Assembly (NCBI GenBank): GCA_029379385.1
Contig: CM055608.1
Span: 30,812,350 to 30,876,349, forward strand
Direction: 5' to 3'
DNA from: Quillaja saponaria
Lineage: Eukaryota; Streptophyta; Magnoliopsida; Fabales; Quillajaceae
Length of the DNA: 64,000 bases
Numbering within the stretch: position 1 is the first letter of the stretch; every line of letters starts with the position of its first letter. Below, one piece after another: positions 51,565 through 64,000 of this stretch. A program made the translations under genes and the position numbers. Below the pieces are notes generated by a model. It was not told the DNA's origin, did not search any database, and saw only the letters and a list, made by a program, of their open reading frames with translations.

Positions 51565-54500
51565 TGTTGTTTGATGGTTGTTCTTGAAGAAGTTTCAATA
51601 TTCAACCATCAATCGAGCAAAAACACCCTTTTTTCTCTCTCTATCAAAGCAAACACATTTTTTTCTCTGCTTTATTAATAAAGGAAGAGAAATATATATA
51701 GAGGAAGGAAATTGAGAAAGAGGGGGAAAATGGAAACAAGGTCTCTCGGAAGGGGGGAGAGATAGAGAGAGAGATAAATGGGGGATTCAAAACCAGTATA
51801 GATATAGCTTACAAGTAAATGTAAGGATGGTTGTGAAGACTGAAATTAAGCCCTTAAAAGAACAACTGCCAGCTTTGACTCTCACAGAAAGCTTTCATCC
51901 TTCAACTTCATAGCTGGCAGCACACCATAGATTCTCTCATTCTCTGTCTGTCAAGCTATGGACTACGTGGGGTGTGGCTCGTAGGCTATGACCCTACAAT
52001 TGGACAGGTGCAGCCGGTGAGTTCATGATTATGACCGAATAAAGCCGGTGACTCATCACGGGTCCTCGGATTCAACCACCGGGGGAACTATAAATGCCAG
52101 TCGCCTGCAAATTGCCCAAAAAGTAAGCAAAGTCAGTAGTAAGAACTAAGATGTAAGAACAAGTCCCTCTCTCAGGCCCCTCCGGTTATTTACTTCTGAC
52201 CAGCGCGTCGGAAAATACATTTACACCCTCACTAACGATGACCAATGCTAAACGCAAACCTAAAATAAGGAAAACCAAGTACTACTAGGCTAGGTATTTG
52301 TACGTGCTGATATTTGTGATTTTCAGATAAGATTTTTCTAAAAAGATATCAATAAAGGAATAATAAATGTGATATTAAAAATTTAAATTTAATTAGGTAT
52401 TGATTTTATAATATTAAAATTATGACTAACCTCATATTAAATGTTAAAAAATTTATATTCATTGTACCTTAACACCAAATACCTAATAGCATTCTTTAAT
52501 AGAATTAACCTAACTTAAAATGTCTTCTCAACTTAAGCAAATTGTACTCATTAATGCTATTAGACCTTTAATTATATCCTTTCTTGTCTTTTTTATTTAT
52601 TTTAGGCACTTAATCATTAGAACTTAGAACTCTATGTTTATCACAATTTTCTTCATTTATGTCGACTTTAGGAGCACCATTCACAGCACCAGTGTATGTT
52701 GATCTTGAGCATATATTCCATAGCAATGTCATTCCTACTCAATTATCTCAACAACTTAATCATATTTTCATGCTTTTTCCTTCTTCTTTTTTTGTTGTTA
52801 ATCATTAAACAATATTTCTCAAAATAGGAGAAAATTGAGTACACTAATCAATTAATTTCACAAGGTTATAATTGTTAAATATTACATAAAAACTTTATTT
52901 ATTAGATTTTTGCTTTGCACACATTTGTAGCGCTAATAAAACACAAACGTTTGATAATTTTTTTAGTACATCAGAAGTTAACGTATATTATAATTTAAAA
53001 AAAATTACGGAACAACTCACTCTTTATCTTATAATACTTGGTATCTTGGTGATGAATCCTAAATATTGTTATCTTGGTGCAAATTATTTTAGATAGTAGA
53101 GACATTACATAGATTCAGAGGATATATTTGTCATTAGGGGAATTGGGGTGAGAATAAATTAGTGATGTTGGGGAAGCATATTTATAAGGGGTGAGAAACA
53201 AAGAGGTTCTTCTCTCGTAGTCGTAGGACACAAGAATCGTGCTTTTACTTTTGGAGTTTTGCTTCGCTTTGCTTTCTATTTCATCCACATCCCACACAAA
53301 AAATCAATGAAAGCACATGAATTTGGATAGATAGCAATTTAGCCATTAGCCATAGCCAAATAGATGGGTTTACCATCCTTCTCCATTATCAAATGGTACA
53401 GTTCCTACAGTAAAATACTCGTATGAACCACTCTCCCCTGCCATGTCATCACAACAGACGAATCTAGCCTGTCTAACGTGGCATTCCTGGATGATGGGTC
53501 CCCCAAGCAAGTACTCTTCGCCTTATTTAGTTAAATATCCAGGTCAGCCTGAGTTTTTGGACAGTGCCCTTTGTTTTTGGCTTTCTCGGACCACTATTAT
53601 TGTGACTTTGTGATCCTCTAGAGTGTGAGGGACACATGATACTGTGTTGCATTATAGATAGGCTCAAATGATTTTTTTTGTTTCATATATCTTGTTCAAC
53701 TAGCTTTGGCAGAAACTTGGAAATAATTTATTTTATTATCTTAACAAGTGTGTTAATAACAATTGTTAATTGAATAGTTATCAGAATTAGTATAATTTGA
53801 ATAGATACTTAGATTTCATTCTTGTAAATTAGAAAATGTATTTAAATTTGTACAAAAAGAAAATAGAATTACTTTTACTTAATTCTTGAGATTTATATTA
53901 GTAAGTCTCATCATGCTAGAGGGGGGTTAGGCACCTAAACAAAAAATTACGGTATGTATTAGAAATATTAGTAAAAGTTTGTTAATAAAAGAGAAATCAA
54001 ATGCTCTTCTTTTCCACTACTCTCACCTCTTCCCTCAAATAATTTAAGAGGTTTAACAAATTCGACTTATGCTTTAGTTTTTTTCTGTTCTTGGACCCAT
54101 GAGGACAAGGCATGCAGGGCTTGTTTCTTTCGCAAAATATTGCTACATCCAGCCAATGAATAATTGGGCAGCTTAAACTATAAACATATGGCATGTTTTG
54201 GATTTCTTTATGAATTGATTTAGGTCTATAATTTCCATGTCTATGACTTCTTTTGATCACGTGTTCGTTTGAATTTGTCTTCCTAATGATTAAATTATTG
54301 GATCTTTGACACCTTTTTTGACCAAACACAAAAATATATTCACTGCCTATTTTGATCCATGTATTGCTTTCTTATGGAAAACATTAGGCTTCCGAATGAT
54401 AAAAAGAAAAAGAAAAAATATATATATTAATCACATATATTAATCACGTGATCGAGTTTTTATAATTTTGTAAATAATTTATTTATAATTAAGTTATAAA

Positions 54501-57500
54501 TTTTAATTAGTTGATATATATATAAATTAATTCATACTTATACACTAACTAATGGCCAAATAAAAAGATAAAGCAAATATATAAAACGCTCTGTTAGCCT
54601 TGTTCCCACAGCTCATAGGGATGAGTATTTGGAGGCAAGTACAAGGCCATGGTCTACATGGATGAGTTTCCTCCACAAACATACAGATGCAAGCCAGCAA
54701 TATTGGTGGTACAGCTCAGGATTCACTGAGAGGAGACAAGGAGAGGTAGTAGAGAAAGATGTCAAATATATATATATTAACCATTTAATTAATTCTGTGT
54801 TGAAGAACACATGCTGTGTCTCAACGTCCTTCTAAAAATGAAATGACGTCTAATTTTTGCAAGGACAAGCTAGATAGAATCATAATTCTTGGGATGGATA
54901 TAGCTAGCTACAATCATAATATATTGGTGGTGTACGTACGTATGTGAGGCTTCTAGCTAGCTCTTCTAAATTATTTTTGGCTCTACCTCTCTTTTAGTGT
55001 AGCCAATTGCCATTCCCTAACATTATGGACAATTATGTATGCAATTCATGTTTCTATTGTAAGGTCGATATTGATGTCCTTCAATTTGATCATCTAGTTA
55101 ATGCAACTGTTCTTGAATAGTACCTAATAATTAGATGTTTTTTGTATCTTCCAAATTTTTCCGAAACACAATAGAGTGCATGGTATTTTATTATATTATA
55201 TAATATATATATATAAATAGACATACATATATTGGACCAAAAAGAAACCCACAATGACCCACCATGCATGTTACTTAAATGGGTTCGATGATATATAAGT
55301 CTTTTGATAGAAGAAGTAGAAGATTGCAGTGTTTAATTTCCCTCTCCCCAAAAAGTTAAATTTGCAGCTTTATATATCAATTGTCCCTAGCTAACAACCT
55401 GTTTCTGAAATTATGAAGCCAACGTAATTACTTTTTATTTAGTCTAGTAAGATGCAAAAATTCCTACCAAATATTGGAAACGAAATTGAAATGCCTTGTA
55501 CTTATCTGAGTATTGACAATGACTCTAAAATATTATAGTAATATTTTTTTAATTCGTTTATCTGTTAGGTAGTATAAAATCTTCTAATCTAGTAAAAGAC
55601 AGACCCAAAACTAAAAAAAAAAAAATCAAGTTTTGAGAATTTTACCTTGGTACTCCTTAATCAAAAGAATAAATCTAGCTATAACCACCATTCAATCCCC
55701 TAAAGGCATTATAATAATACTCTTGAATATGAGAGAAATACATGGCTAGAATTTTCTACTCCTTACACTCAGATTATTTGGTTTAAAACGTTTATATTGT
55801 AAGTTCCAGAGTGGTCAATGCTTCTTAGATCTATATATATATAATTAATTAATGGATCAGGAACCAAACCATGGCATCATGTGGGGATCTAGCTAACTCT
55901 CTTTGCCAATCTTAGTAATACAAAAAATTAAATACTAATAAATAATTAGTAATTTGAAGTTTTGGTTAATATATATATATAGAGGAGCCTTTCCCATTAT
56001 CTAAAACATGTTTGTATTCAAGGAGACAAAATGTGACGGTGAAGCCCTAAAGATTCTTCTCTTATCAAGAACACATGCAGTTAATGGGGGTTAGAAATCT
56101 GGATAAGCCTTTCTTTCTTACTTTCTCATAGTAATAGAATATATAATGGCCAATGAGGGCTTTGGGAATGTGGGTTACTTTTCTCAAAGTTTATACTTTG
56201 AAGTAAATTATATATATAAGGGAACCTCTACAAAAGCTCATAGAACCTCAGAGGAGGCCATGTGCAGCTAGCTAGAGTTAGCTTTGTGAACTAGCAAAAC
56301 CAATATAGTGTACCCTTAATTCAAATGGCCAACAGAGGCCAGCCAGCCTGTTCAATCTGGATTTGTTGCTTTGATTGCTGAAATGTTGTTAACCAAAAAC
56401 CATTACCTATACACCTACGAAAAAAAAAAAAAAAACCATTACCTATACACATTGATTAATTAGAAACTAAAAAGGTGGTGCTAAAAAAATGTGATCTATT
56501 TATTAGATTTTTTGAACATAAATTTTTTAGAAGCGACACGAATAACCTATTTTATTGATCGAATCAAAAAATTAATTCATCAGATACATTTAAACTTATG
56601 TTGATGTACATGGCCTGTAAAAAAAAAAAACTAGACGGCTGGCTAAGTGGCCGAATCAACTCTGATTTTCTAAACCGCAATACATTTCAACACCTCGTCA
56701 GCATTTTGCACTGGTGCTGCCCATGCATTGACTTCTCATATATATATGTATATATGTATATATGGGCTTAATATATTTTTACTTCCTCAAATACACTTCT
56801 GCATCTTGTTGGTAAAATGTTTAATAGTAAACTTTAATTAGATTTACACTACTCAATTGGACAATGAGAATTACAATTTACAGGATAATATTCTCTTTTA
56901 GTCTGCTCTGCTGGTTGCAGACGCTCTTGGCTTACGAGAATGAGAATGATCTCATTGGTTGCTGAGGCTCTTTGGTTTGGATTTTGTTTTGATCCCATCT
57001 CCATAAATCAGCCTTTTGCCAAAGTTTTCTCCTTAAATAAATAGTAACACAAAAAAGATGAATTCTTTTAATGTTAGTTTGCTTGCTCTATCCTCTACTC
57101 TTTATACCCTATACTAGTAGTCTCCCTGTGCATATGTACATTTCTTTCTAGAAAAAAATTCGTTACACCTTTGTAACTCATCCCAATTATCGATTCTGAA
57201 GAAGATAACTTAAGAAAACATTAACTTCAATTACAAGCCAAGCAATCATGATTGATTTTAAGTGTTTTCTACCTAAATTCATGATGTGTTTAATTCATTA
57301 ATTAGGGTAATTAATGGAGGATTTAGTTGACCTTTGTTTCAAATTGGGATAATTATTCAAATTATAATTAATTCTTTTTTTTTAAAAAGAGAATTGAGAG
57401 TTTGCTCTTTAAATTCAAAATCTTTGTGCAACATATGCAGGGTTAAACAAGAAGGCATGGGCAAGTAAAATAGTGGTAATGGATGTATAAAGGGGGTGAT

Positions 57501-58433
57501 AAGCCGGTTGGTTTGCCAAAATCCATCAGTCATTAACTTGTTTATAAATGTCAAAGTCAGTGCCATACTGCATCTCTTCCATACAATTTTTTTATTTATT
57601 TCTTATTTGGTTTTATTTGTTAGTCTTGGTCCAATACTCTTGGCCTAGCGCATGCCAGCAATTGCCTGATGCACATGGAATATGATTGTGTAAGGTCTAG
57701 TCCAGTTCCTATTTCCCATTTCCCAGAGTGGTGGCACTACTTTTTTTTCCTGTTTAGGTAAATCATTCGTTTATCCTTTCCTGTTTTGGAAATGTAAAAC
57801 AGTCTATATAAGTTTCTTTCTTATCCCCTAATAATTTATATGCTACTCAAAGATCACGTGATATTCAAGTAAAACACAGATAAATACAGCTTTTTTTTTT
57901 ACATTTCTTCTTAATAATAAATAGTTCATGTGAGTTCGAGTTAGTATTAGTAACCAATGATGAATAACTCAATGTTTATTTAATTACTAGTCATTTTATT
58001 TTATATTTGATATTCCCATTATTTGATTTTGATAAATAAAATATTTTTGATGATTGAAGGAACGTTTGATTGTTTCTTTTTATCCGGTGATATTTTATTT
58101 CACATAGTTTTAAAAAGAAAGTGTGAAGTCCTATATGTATTACTAAGATTGCAAAGTTAATCAAAACAACCTTAGAAAATTAATAAAAATAGAGGAAGAT
58201 ATTTCTTTTTCCTCATTTAAAAAATGACATCGAATCATGTTATTTCCTTTCTTCAAAGAAATAGGCAAGCTTGTGCTTTGCTTCCAAGCTTTTTACTTGG
58301 AGCCACCCTAAATGACCCTTAATTGTCCTACTATATACTATATCAATCGCTTTGGAGAATCTCTTGCAAGGGACAAGGACAGAGATGGCATTCAGGAAAT
58401 GACACATGGGCATTTCCGTCCTTCCACAAAAAT
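51565..58433. other. 6.9-kb intergenic region between TPR and xylosidase genes
   Basis: The right flank of the TPR gene (51565-52300) is GA-rich and moderately GC, consistent with its promoter and leader. The rest is AT-rich with short TA runs (for example 54530, 55190-55215 and 55965-55980) and a 17-bp direct repeat, AACCATTACCTATACAC, at about 56398 and 56435. Frames at 53997-54329 and 54613-54835 have no recognisable domain. I looked for common conserved plant miRNA sequences by eye and recognised none. Confidence 0.5.
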
Positions 58434-61400
58434 TTACGACTTGATCACGCCAAGTGTTGAAGCTTGAAGTGAAACGGAGTGTTTAACGCCACCGATGTGA
58501 AGGCTGTGTTCACCCATTGGAATTCTCCTAATTCCAGATCTGTCCACCACACTGAGGAACTTACAAACATGAATATTAATTTGGATACGCTGCTGAGCCC
58601 TGGCAGGGACATGAATTTTCTCAAAGGCCACCAGCTGCTTGTGTGGTGCCCAATGGCCGCTACCGCCCGGCGGTGTAGAAAACACTAACAATGTGTGAGA
58701 ACCATCCTTGGATCCCACATTTTTAACATCTACGTGGACGCTTATGGAGAGCTTATTACATTTAGCATGTGTTACTCTAATTGCTTTGCCTGAAATGGTT
58801 GTGCTATTGGAATTACGGTGGCCCGCTAGTGGGACTGCCACCGTGGTGGGTGCACTTGCTACGGTGTGAACAAAGTTTGTATAACTTAATCCATGCCCAA
58901 ATGGGTACACTACTGGACCTTTGTAAAATCTGTAGGTTCTTCCTGGGTAACCTGTTGAATGGGTTGGTCTCATTGCCATGTTTGTCATTGGCAAATTTGA
59001 AAGGTACTGATCTGGGTACCATGTCATAGGCAGCTTTCCTCCTGTAATGGATAGAGCACAAAGTTAATATATGGATTATGAATTATTGGAAGAAAGCCCA
59101 ACAATAGATATATGAACCTGGATTGGTTGTTCCAAACAAGACATCGGCAATGGCGGTGCCGCCAGCTTGGCCCGGATAACCAGCCCACAAAATGGCAGCA
59201 ATGCGTGGATCATTGTTTGCAAATGTAACATCAATAGGCCCACCAGACATCAACACCAAAATTGTTGGACCTTTGGAGGCAGCTGCAACCTTGGACACAA
59301 GGTCTTGTTGGCGCCCCGGAAGAAGCAAGCCAGCCCTGTCTCGGGTTTCTGCCTCGATGGATTGGTCGAGACCCATAACAAGAACGGTTGCATCTGCTTG
59401 ACTGGCTGCGTTAATGGCTGCTCCGAATTGTTTGTCGTCAACACAAGCAACATCCACACAACCTGCTTGATGAATTGTGCCTAACATATCTCCCTATTCC
59501 TTGTAAAGGGCTAGTGTACCCACATGCAACACCTAGTAGTAGATCACAAAAGAAACCATTAAAACAAAATCGGTCTCCGAATTGGGCTTAAACTAACAAC
59601 AAGTTTTGGGCTTACCAGCATAATTCCCTATCATGGTGACAGTGACATCTGAATTGGGCCCAATAACAGCCACAGTACGATGACGACGACCCGAAAGAGG
59701 CAAAGATGGCCCGTGATTCTTAAGCAGCACAATTCCTTGTCTGGCGGCTTCAAGGGCGAGCTCTTGGTTAGCCGGGGTGCACACATCTCTCGGACCCAGA
59801 TTCCCATATGGCTGTGCAGATGGCTCACCATCAAACATCCCAAGTCTCATTTGGACCGTAAGTGTATTTAGCAAAGCACTATTCACATCAACCTCCTTTA
59901 ACAACCCTCTTTTCACTGCATTCTCCGTGTGGATTCCAAGGAAAGGCCCACAATCCAAATCCAAACCTGATAAAATTATAAATAAAAAAAAAAAAAAAAA
60001 AAACTAAGATTATGTGCATGCAATACTTTGTTTGGTGCACGCAATTTTTAATCTTTAGTTAAAAAATAATTGACTAGCCTGCTCTAATGGCATCGGCAGC
60101 TGCTTCTTCTGGGGTTGATGTATAATGTTGGTTGTCATAGAAGACCCCAACAGAGTCACAATCCGATACAATGTAGCTATTTTAGACACCAAAAGTCAAG
60201 AATCAAATTAGAAAAGTCAAACATGTAGGTATGAGGATCCAATGGTGGAGATAATCTGACGACAAAAGGGAACGTGCGGTTCATATAAAACTCACCCATC
60301 AAGACGCCATTGGCCACGTACAGTTTTCTTGAGGAGATTGGGGTCCGCACAAGTGGGGACACCATTGACCTGATTGTAAGAACACATCACACTAGCCACC
60401 CTGCCTTCCTTCACACACATTCTAAATGGTACATCGAATGTATCCTCTATGTCTTGCTTGCTAACCTGCGCACACCCATGTCACTTGAGATGCTCGTGAT
60501 TTTATTATAGTTATAATTACCGATCTTTCGTTTCGATAAGAAGAAGCTGGGGAAAGCTGTAAACATGGTCCAGAAACAAATAATAGCAGTCAGGTCACGT
60601 GCAGTATCATAGAGAAATAATCAACGTTACCTTTGCGTCAAAGTGAAACCGATCAACCCCATTCCAATTGTCAAGATCATAAGCCGTAAAGTGCTTGCAA
60701 CAAGCCGCCACTTTCAACCGGTTACCGTCAGTACCCTGTAATCCCCTAACATAACTAGCTGCATATCTACCGACAAGTACAGGATCTTCACCGGGAGTTT
60801 CCTGTCCACGTCCCCACCTTGGGTCCCTGAAAACATTAACGTTTGGGCTCCAATAAGTGAGCCCACCAGTTCCTGCGTTGTACATTGCTCTTGCTTCGTC
60901 TGAAACAACCTGCGCATACACAGCGTACGTTAGAAAAGATATAATTGTAGTACAATTAAAGTAAGCAGCCTCATAATTGTCCCCGACATGATCTCAGCAA
61001 GTTGAGAATTGAACCAATAAAGTCATTTGTAGAAGCTGGGCTACCATCTGTGCTCTGCTTGGTTAGAAAGGAAAGGATAAAGCCTTAGCCTTTAACCCAT
61101 TAGGTAGTTCTAGCTTTTTGTTACCAATTTTTTTATCTCCATAGACCAATAAAGTAATAAAAGCAAAATATTAAATCTGATTCATTGGAATAATTGTAAT
61201 GTAAATCTTATATAAAGTTATCTTAATAAAGAGCTGCAGATATGGTTTATTAGGTTATCACTTTTGCCTTTAGTTGTGTTGTGCCTTACTCACAATTATA
61301 CTCAATTGTTAGCTCAAAAAACAAACGCAACTTATTTTATTTGCTGTATAGTATATTTGTGAAATAGAGGATTACAATATAATAATTTTAAAAAATTCAA

Positions 61401-62245
61401 TCATGCTTCGATTAGTTAATGTACTTTTTAGATTGTTTGTCTAGTTGTGAAGTGAGTGCCATTGGCATGCGTAAGATTCGTCCCTATACCACAGAAACCA
61501 GAAAATCCAAGCAAGCAAGTGGCAACAACTGAGTCTGACACACGGTTTACTGGGCACGAGCTTTAATGGAATAGACATTAATACGTACGCCTAAGAAACC
61601 AAGTTTCTTCCAGCTCGCTCTGCGACTAGTCTACTACTAACTATTCCATTCCAACTCACAAAAACTAAGAAGTAAAGATCTATTTAGGGAAGAAAGATAG
61701 AAAAAACAAAGAGCAAAGAGAAAAAAAGAAAAACTCATTAATTATAGAAGAATTACATCTTAAAAAAGAAAGAAAGTGATTTATATGATTTATGTGATTG
61801 TGGAAAAAGAAAAAGAAAATATTACCCGTCCGATTGCCTCCCACAATGACGCATTGAAAGAAGCAGCGGTGGTGATAACTTGTGGGAAGCTAGTAGCTCC
61901 AGGAAAGTCCCCACCAAACTTAGTCCCGGGACCCACATTTGAAACACCATGAAGAGCCTCAGACCACCATTCATACCCTTTGATGCCAAATCGTGGAACG
62001 GCTGCTGCAATGTCACCAAGCAACCTAACCTTCTCTTGCAATGTCAACCTTCCAATTAAATCCCTCACTCTGTCCCCTAACGGCAAATTCACCCGGCAAA
62101 ACGGCAATCCATTTGTCGTTGCATCCTTCAGATCACAAGCAAATGACTCACCCGCCGCCATGCCAGTGTGGTGGCAAAGACACAAAAGGAGGAGAAATGA
62201 GACAATATTAATGAATGATGGGCAGGGCATGGGGGTGGAAGCCAT
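58434..62245 (-). CDS. GH3 beta-D-xylosidase, BXL2 type, with one +1 frameshift
   Basis: An apoplastic glycosidase releasing xylose (often also arabinose) from xylan during wall remodelling. Seven exons: 62245-61826, 60909-60631, 60465-60296, 60176-60079, 59966-59616, 59532-59118, 59041-58434. Removing one surplus base in exon 6 gives 2340 nt, or 779 aa, a normal family length. A hydrophobic signal peptide precedes the GH3 N-domain with [44 protein letters not shown] and [13 protein letters not shown]. The catalytic nucleophile motif YIVSDCDSV is in exon 4 (Asp about 295). Domain 2 has [18 protein letters not shown] and [12 protein letters not shown], and a C-terminal Fn3-like domain starts near [12 protein letters not shown]. 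The insertion lies near 59479 (about residue 458); unshifted reading meets TGA at 59440-59438. Intron 4 uses a GC donor. It is a broken allele or an assembly error. Confidence 0.88.
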
Positions 62246-62305
62246 TTTGGGAAAGCTTTGGATAATGAGTCGTGTTTGTTTTGTGTTGGTGCTAAAGCTA
62301 AAGGG

Positions 62306-62330
62306 TGGTATATATATATACATAAGATTT
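62306..62330 (-). promoter_or_regulatory. TATA-rich core promoter of the xylosidase gene
   Basis: An alternating TA tract (TATATATATATAC on the plus strand) lies about 65-80 bp upstream of the start codon at 62245. It can serve as the TATA box of this minus-strand gene. Confidence 0.45.
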
Positions 62331-62451
62331 TGGATAGGAATATATATAGGACGGTGAAAGAGAAAGGCCTGTTTGGTGATTGAATTTCCATTTGATCTAA
62401 TATTTTTAGTTGGTTCAAGGAAATTAAACAACTTGCGTGCTGAGATTTCAA

Positions 62452-63465
62452 TAAAGTGGGTGACTAATAAAACAGATCATAATTAATTGAGTGGATTGAA
62501 CAAACATAGTAAATGAATTCTACCTGCCACTTCTTATAATATATTTTGAAGCGTAAGAATATTGGTTATGAAGTGGTAGTCCAGGACATCCACATAGTAG
62601 CTTAGAGCCTTAGACTCTTATTATAGATGAAGGAGGACCAAAAGTAAAGGAGGGTAGATGGGGACGCCAATTGGTCCATTAATTATATTATATATAGCCA
62701 ATAGGTATGTTTTGGGCAAAATATAGGGCATTGGTAACCCAATGTCTAAGAGACTGTTAGTCCTACACTCCTACTTATAAGACCTTAATACTGTTAATTG
62801 GTATAATTGGTGATGTTAGATAAACTTGCTTGACTTTTAATTTTATGCTTTGTTTATTATATATGTTTTATTACGGATATATACCTTGCTTATCTGATCA
62901 TTAACTTTTCTTCATGTCTGGCAAGCACAAACATCTTTGCGAGCCAGGGAGAAAATGATGTTGAGGGGGTCCCAATAATTAGATTAATGAACCATTTTAT
63001 TTGTTTTGATCTAGAGACCTAGATGCATGATATAGCATGATTAATAATGGGAAAATGCAACTAATTGACAACTACTTTGGTTTCTATTATTCAAGTATGA
63101 CCAAAAATAGAACCAAAAATAAGAAAATATATATGTTCTTGTCTCCTCTTTTTTTGACTAAAATTCATATACTAACCAATTGAAATGTACAAATAATTGC
63201 ATGATTGAAATATATAACAGTCTTTGTTAATTTGTTATTAGTTCAATTAAAAAATATATTATGGGTAAAAAAAAAATGATATAAATTTATTTATTGTTCT
63301 CCCTTCTACTTTAGTTAGACAAAAAATAAAAATAAAAGCACTTAGTCTTTCTATATATATATAAAAAAAACCTTACAAAAACACATTCTACCTGAAACTA
63401 TTACGAAATCACTCAATCATCAAATAAGTAGAGAAAGGTCCTCGTACCCAAAAAAATATATATAT
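62452..63465. other. Upstream flank of the xylosidase gene, no gene seen
   Basis: AT-rich DNA with TA runs near 62685 and 63352 and no frame with a recognisable domain. It probably holds distal promoter sequence of the xylosidase. Confidence 0.45.
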
Positions 63466-63550
63466 TTAAAGGTCCCAAACTTCAAAAAATGAAGAGTGGA
63501 GAGACCAATAAATCACAAGTATTGGACCAAAGCTACAATGAACAAATAAT

Positions 63551-63648
63551 ACTTGATCGGCTTCCTGTTGTGGAAAGGACGCGTAGCTTGGCTTGGAAGA
63601 AAGGTCAAAGTCTGATAAATTTAGTTCAGAAAAATCATTGTCATCCAT
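63551..63648 (-). CDS. Possible first coding exon or gene fragment, unidentified
   Basis: On the minus strand an ATG at 63648 opens a peptide beginning MDDNDFSELNLSDFDLSSKP. It is acidic and Ser-rich with normal codon use, and runs to a possible GT donor after GATCAA (about 63551). No matching downstream exon was recognised between here and the xylosidase promoter. It may be a relic or chance. I do not recognise the family. Confidence 0.2.
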
Positions 63649-63680
63649 GGTGGACGGTGAAACAACAAGAGTCTACTTAA

Positions 63681-64000
63681 CGCAAAATAAATAAGCATTT
63701 GTTTTCCAATACTACAACTGAAAATTAAAAATTAAAAAATTAGAAAAATAATGAATTTACATTTACAATCTGTAAATTATGCTTATTTTGTCCATTAAGT
63801 TTAAAATTTCTTTAACATTTTTATTTTAAATTTGATTAATGAACAAAATAGATCGAATTAAAATTGAAGAAACAAAATAGATAAATGAGTTATAATAATA
63901 ACTGAATATGTTTTTTTTTGTTTTTTTTTATAAACTATACCATTGTTACTTTTCCAAAAGTCTTCTTAAGAAATGAGTTTTATATGGAGCCCACGAACTC
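63681..64000. other. Window edge, AT-rich, no gene seen
   Basis: A/T-dominated sequence with T-runs near 63910-63930. No frame or motif is supported. Confidence 0.4.

Noticed and set aside
54605..54840. Partial hairpin (TTTGGAGG...CCTCC) considered as a miRNA precursor
   Set aside because: The stem is short and interrupted, and no conserved mature miRNA sequence is present.
1..64000. CRISPR arrays, operons, phage or bacterial defence systems
   Set aside because: The window is plant nuclear DNA; no such structures are present.

Overview
The window is nuclear DNA of a flowering plant, almost certainly a eudicot, and the gene content fits a rosid. Genes are split by short GT-AG introns, the intergenic DNA is very AT-rich, and every confident product has its closest known relatives in dicots. 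I cannot name the species from the sequence alone.

Nine protein-coding genes can be modelled exon by exon. From left to right they are: a PDIL2-1-type protein disulfide isomerase (minus, 1293-4633); a subgroup-7 R2R3-MYB of the flavonol-regulator type (minus, 12238-14163); an ERdj3B-type ER J-protein (plus, 19805-23578); TFIID subunit TAF13 (minus, 24448-25859); a PLIP2/3-type plastid class-3 lipase (plus, 27620-31244, three frameshifts); a TMEM205/DUF4149-type membrane protein (minus, 33007-36850); a four-BRCT protein resembling At4g02110 (plus, 37311-43300); a TPR protein with a degenerate J-like segment (minus, 49268-51564); and a GH3 beta-D-xylosidase of the BXL2 type (minus, 58434-62245, one frameshift). 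For every intact gene the exon lengths add up to a whole number of codons. In the two broken genes each affected exon has exactly one surplus base.

The genes do not form a pathway. What links them is conserved order: as I recall the Arabidopsis gene numbers, this order interleaves blocks from At2g47440-47470, At3g62570-62610, At1g02640-02680 and At4g02100-02110. Two genes, PDI and ERdj3B, serve ER protein folding. The PDI promoter carries an exact CCAAT-N9-CCACG ER-stress element plus UPRE-like sites.

Intergenic stretches of 5-8 kb (4.6-12.2, 14.2-19.8, 43.3-49.3 and 51.6-58.4 kb) hold decayed transposons, AT-rich tandem repeats and simple repeats, with no convincing genes. The clearest elements are a Tourist-like MITE (15239-15714), a Mutator-like non-autonomous element with a repeat core (15818-16824), a gypsy-type LTR remnant (about 6400-8112) and a LINE RNase H fragment in an ERdj3B intron.

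I found no evidence of a new biological system. The observations most worth checking are the four single-base insertions in two genes, one of them directly after the lipase catalytic-serine motif; the ER-stress promoter; a GC-AG intron in the xylosidase; and the merged ancestral gene order.
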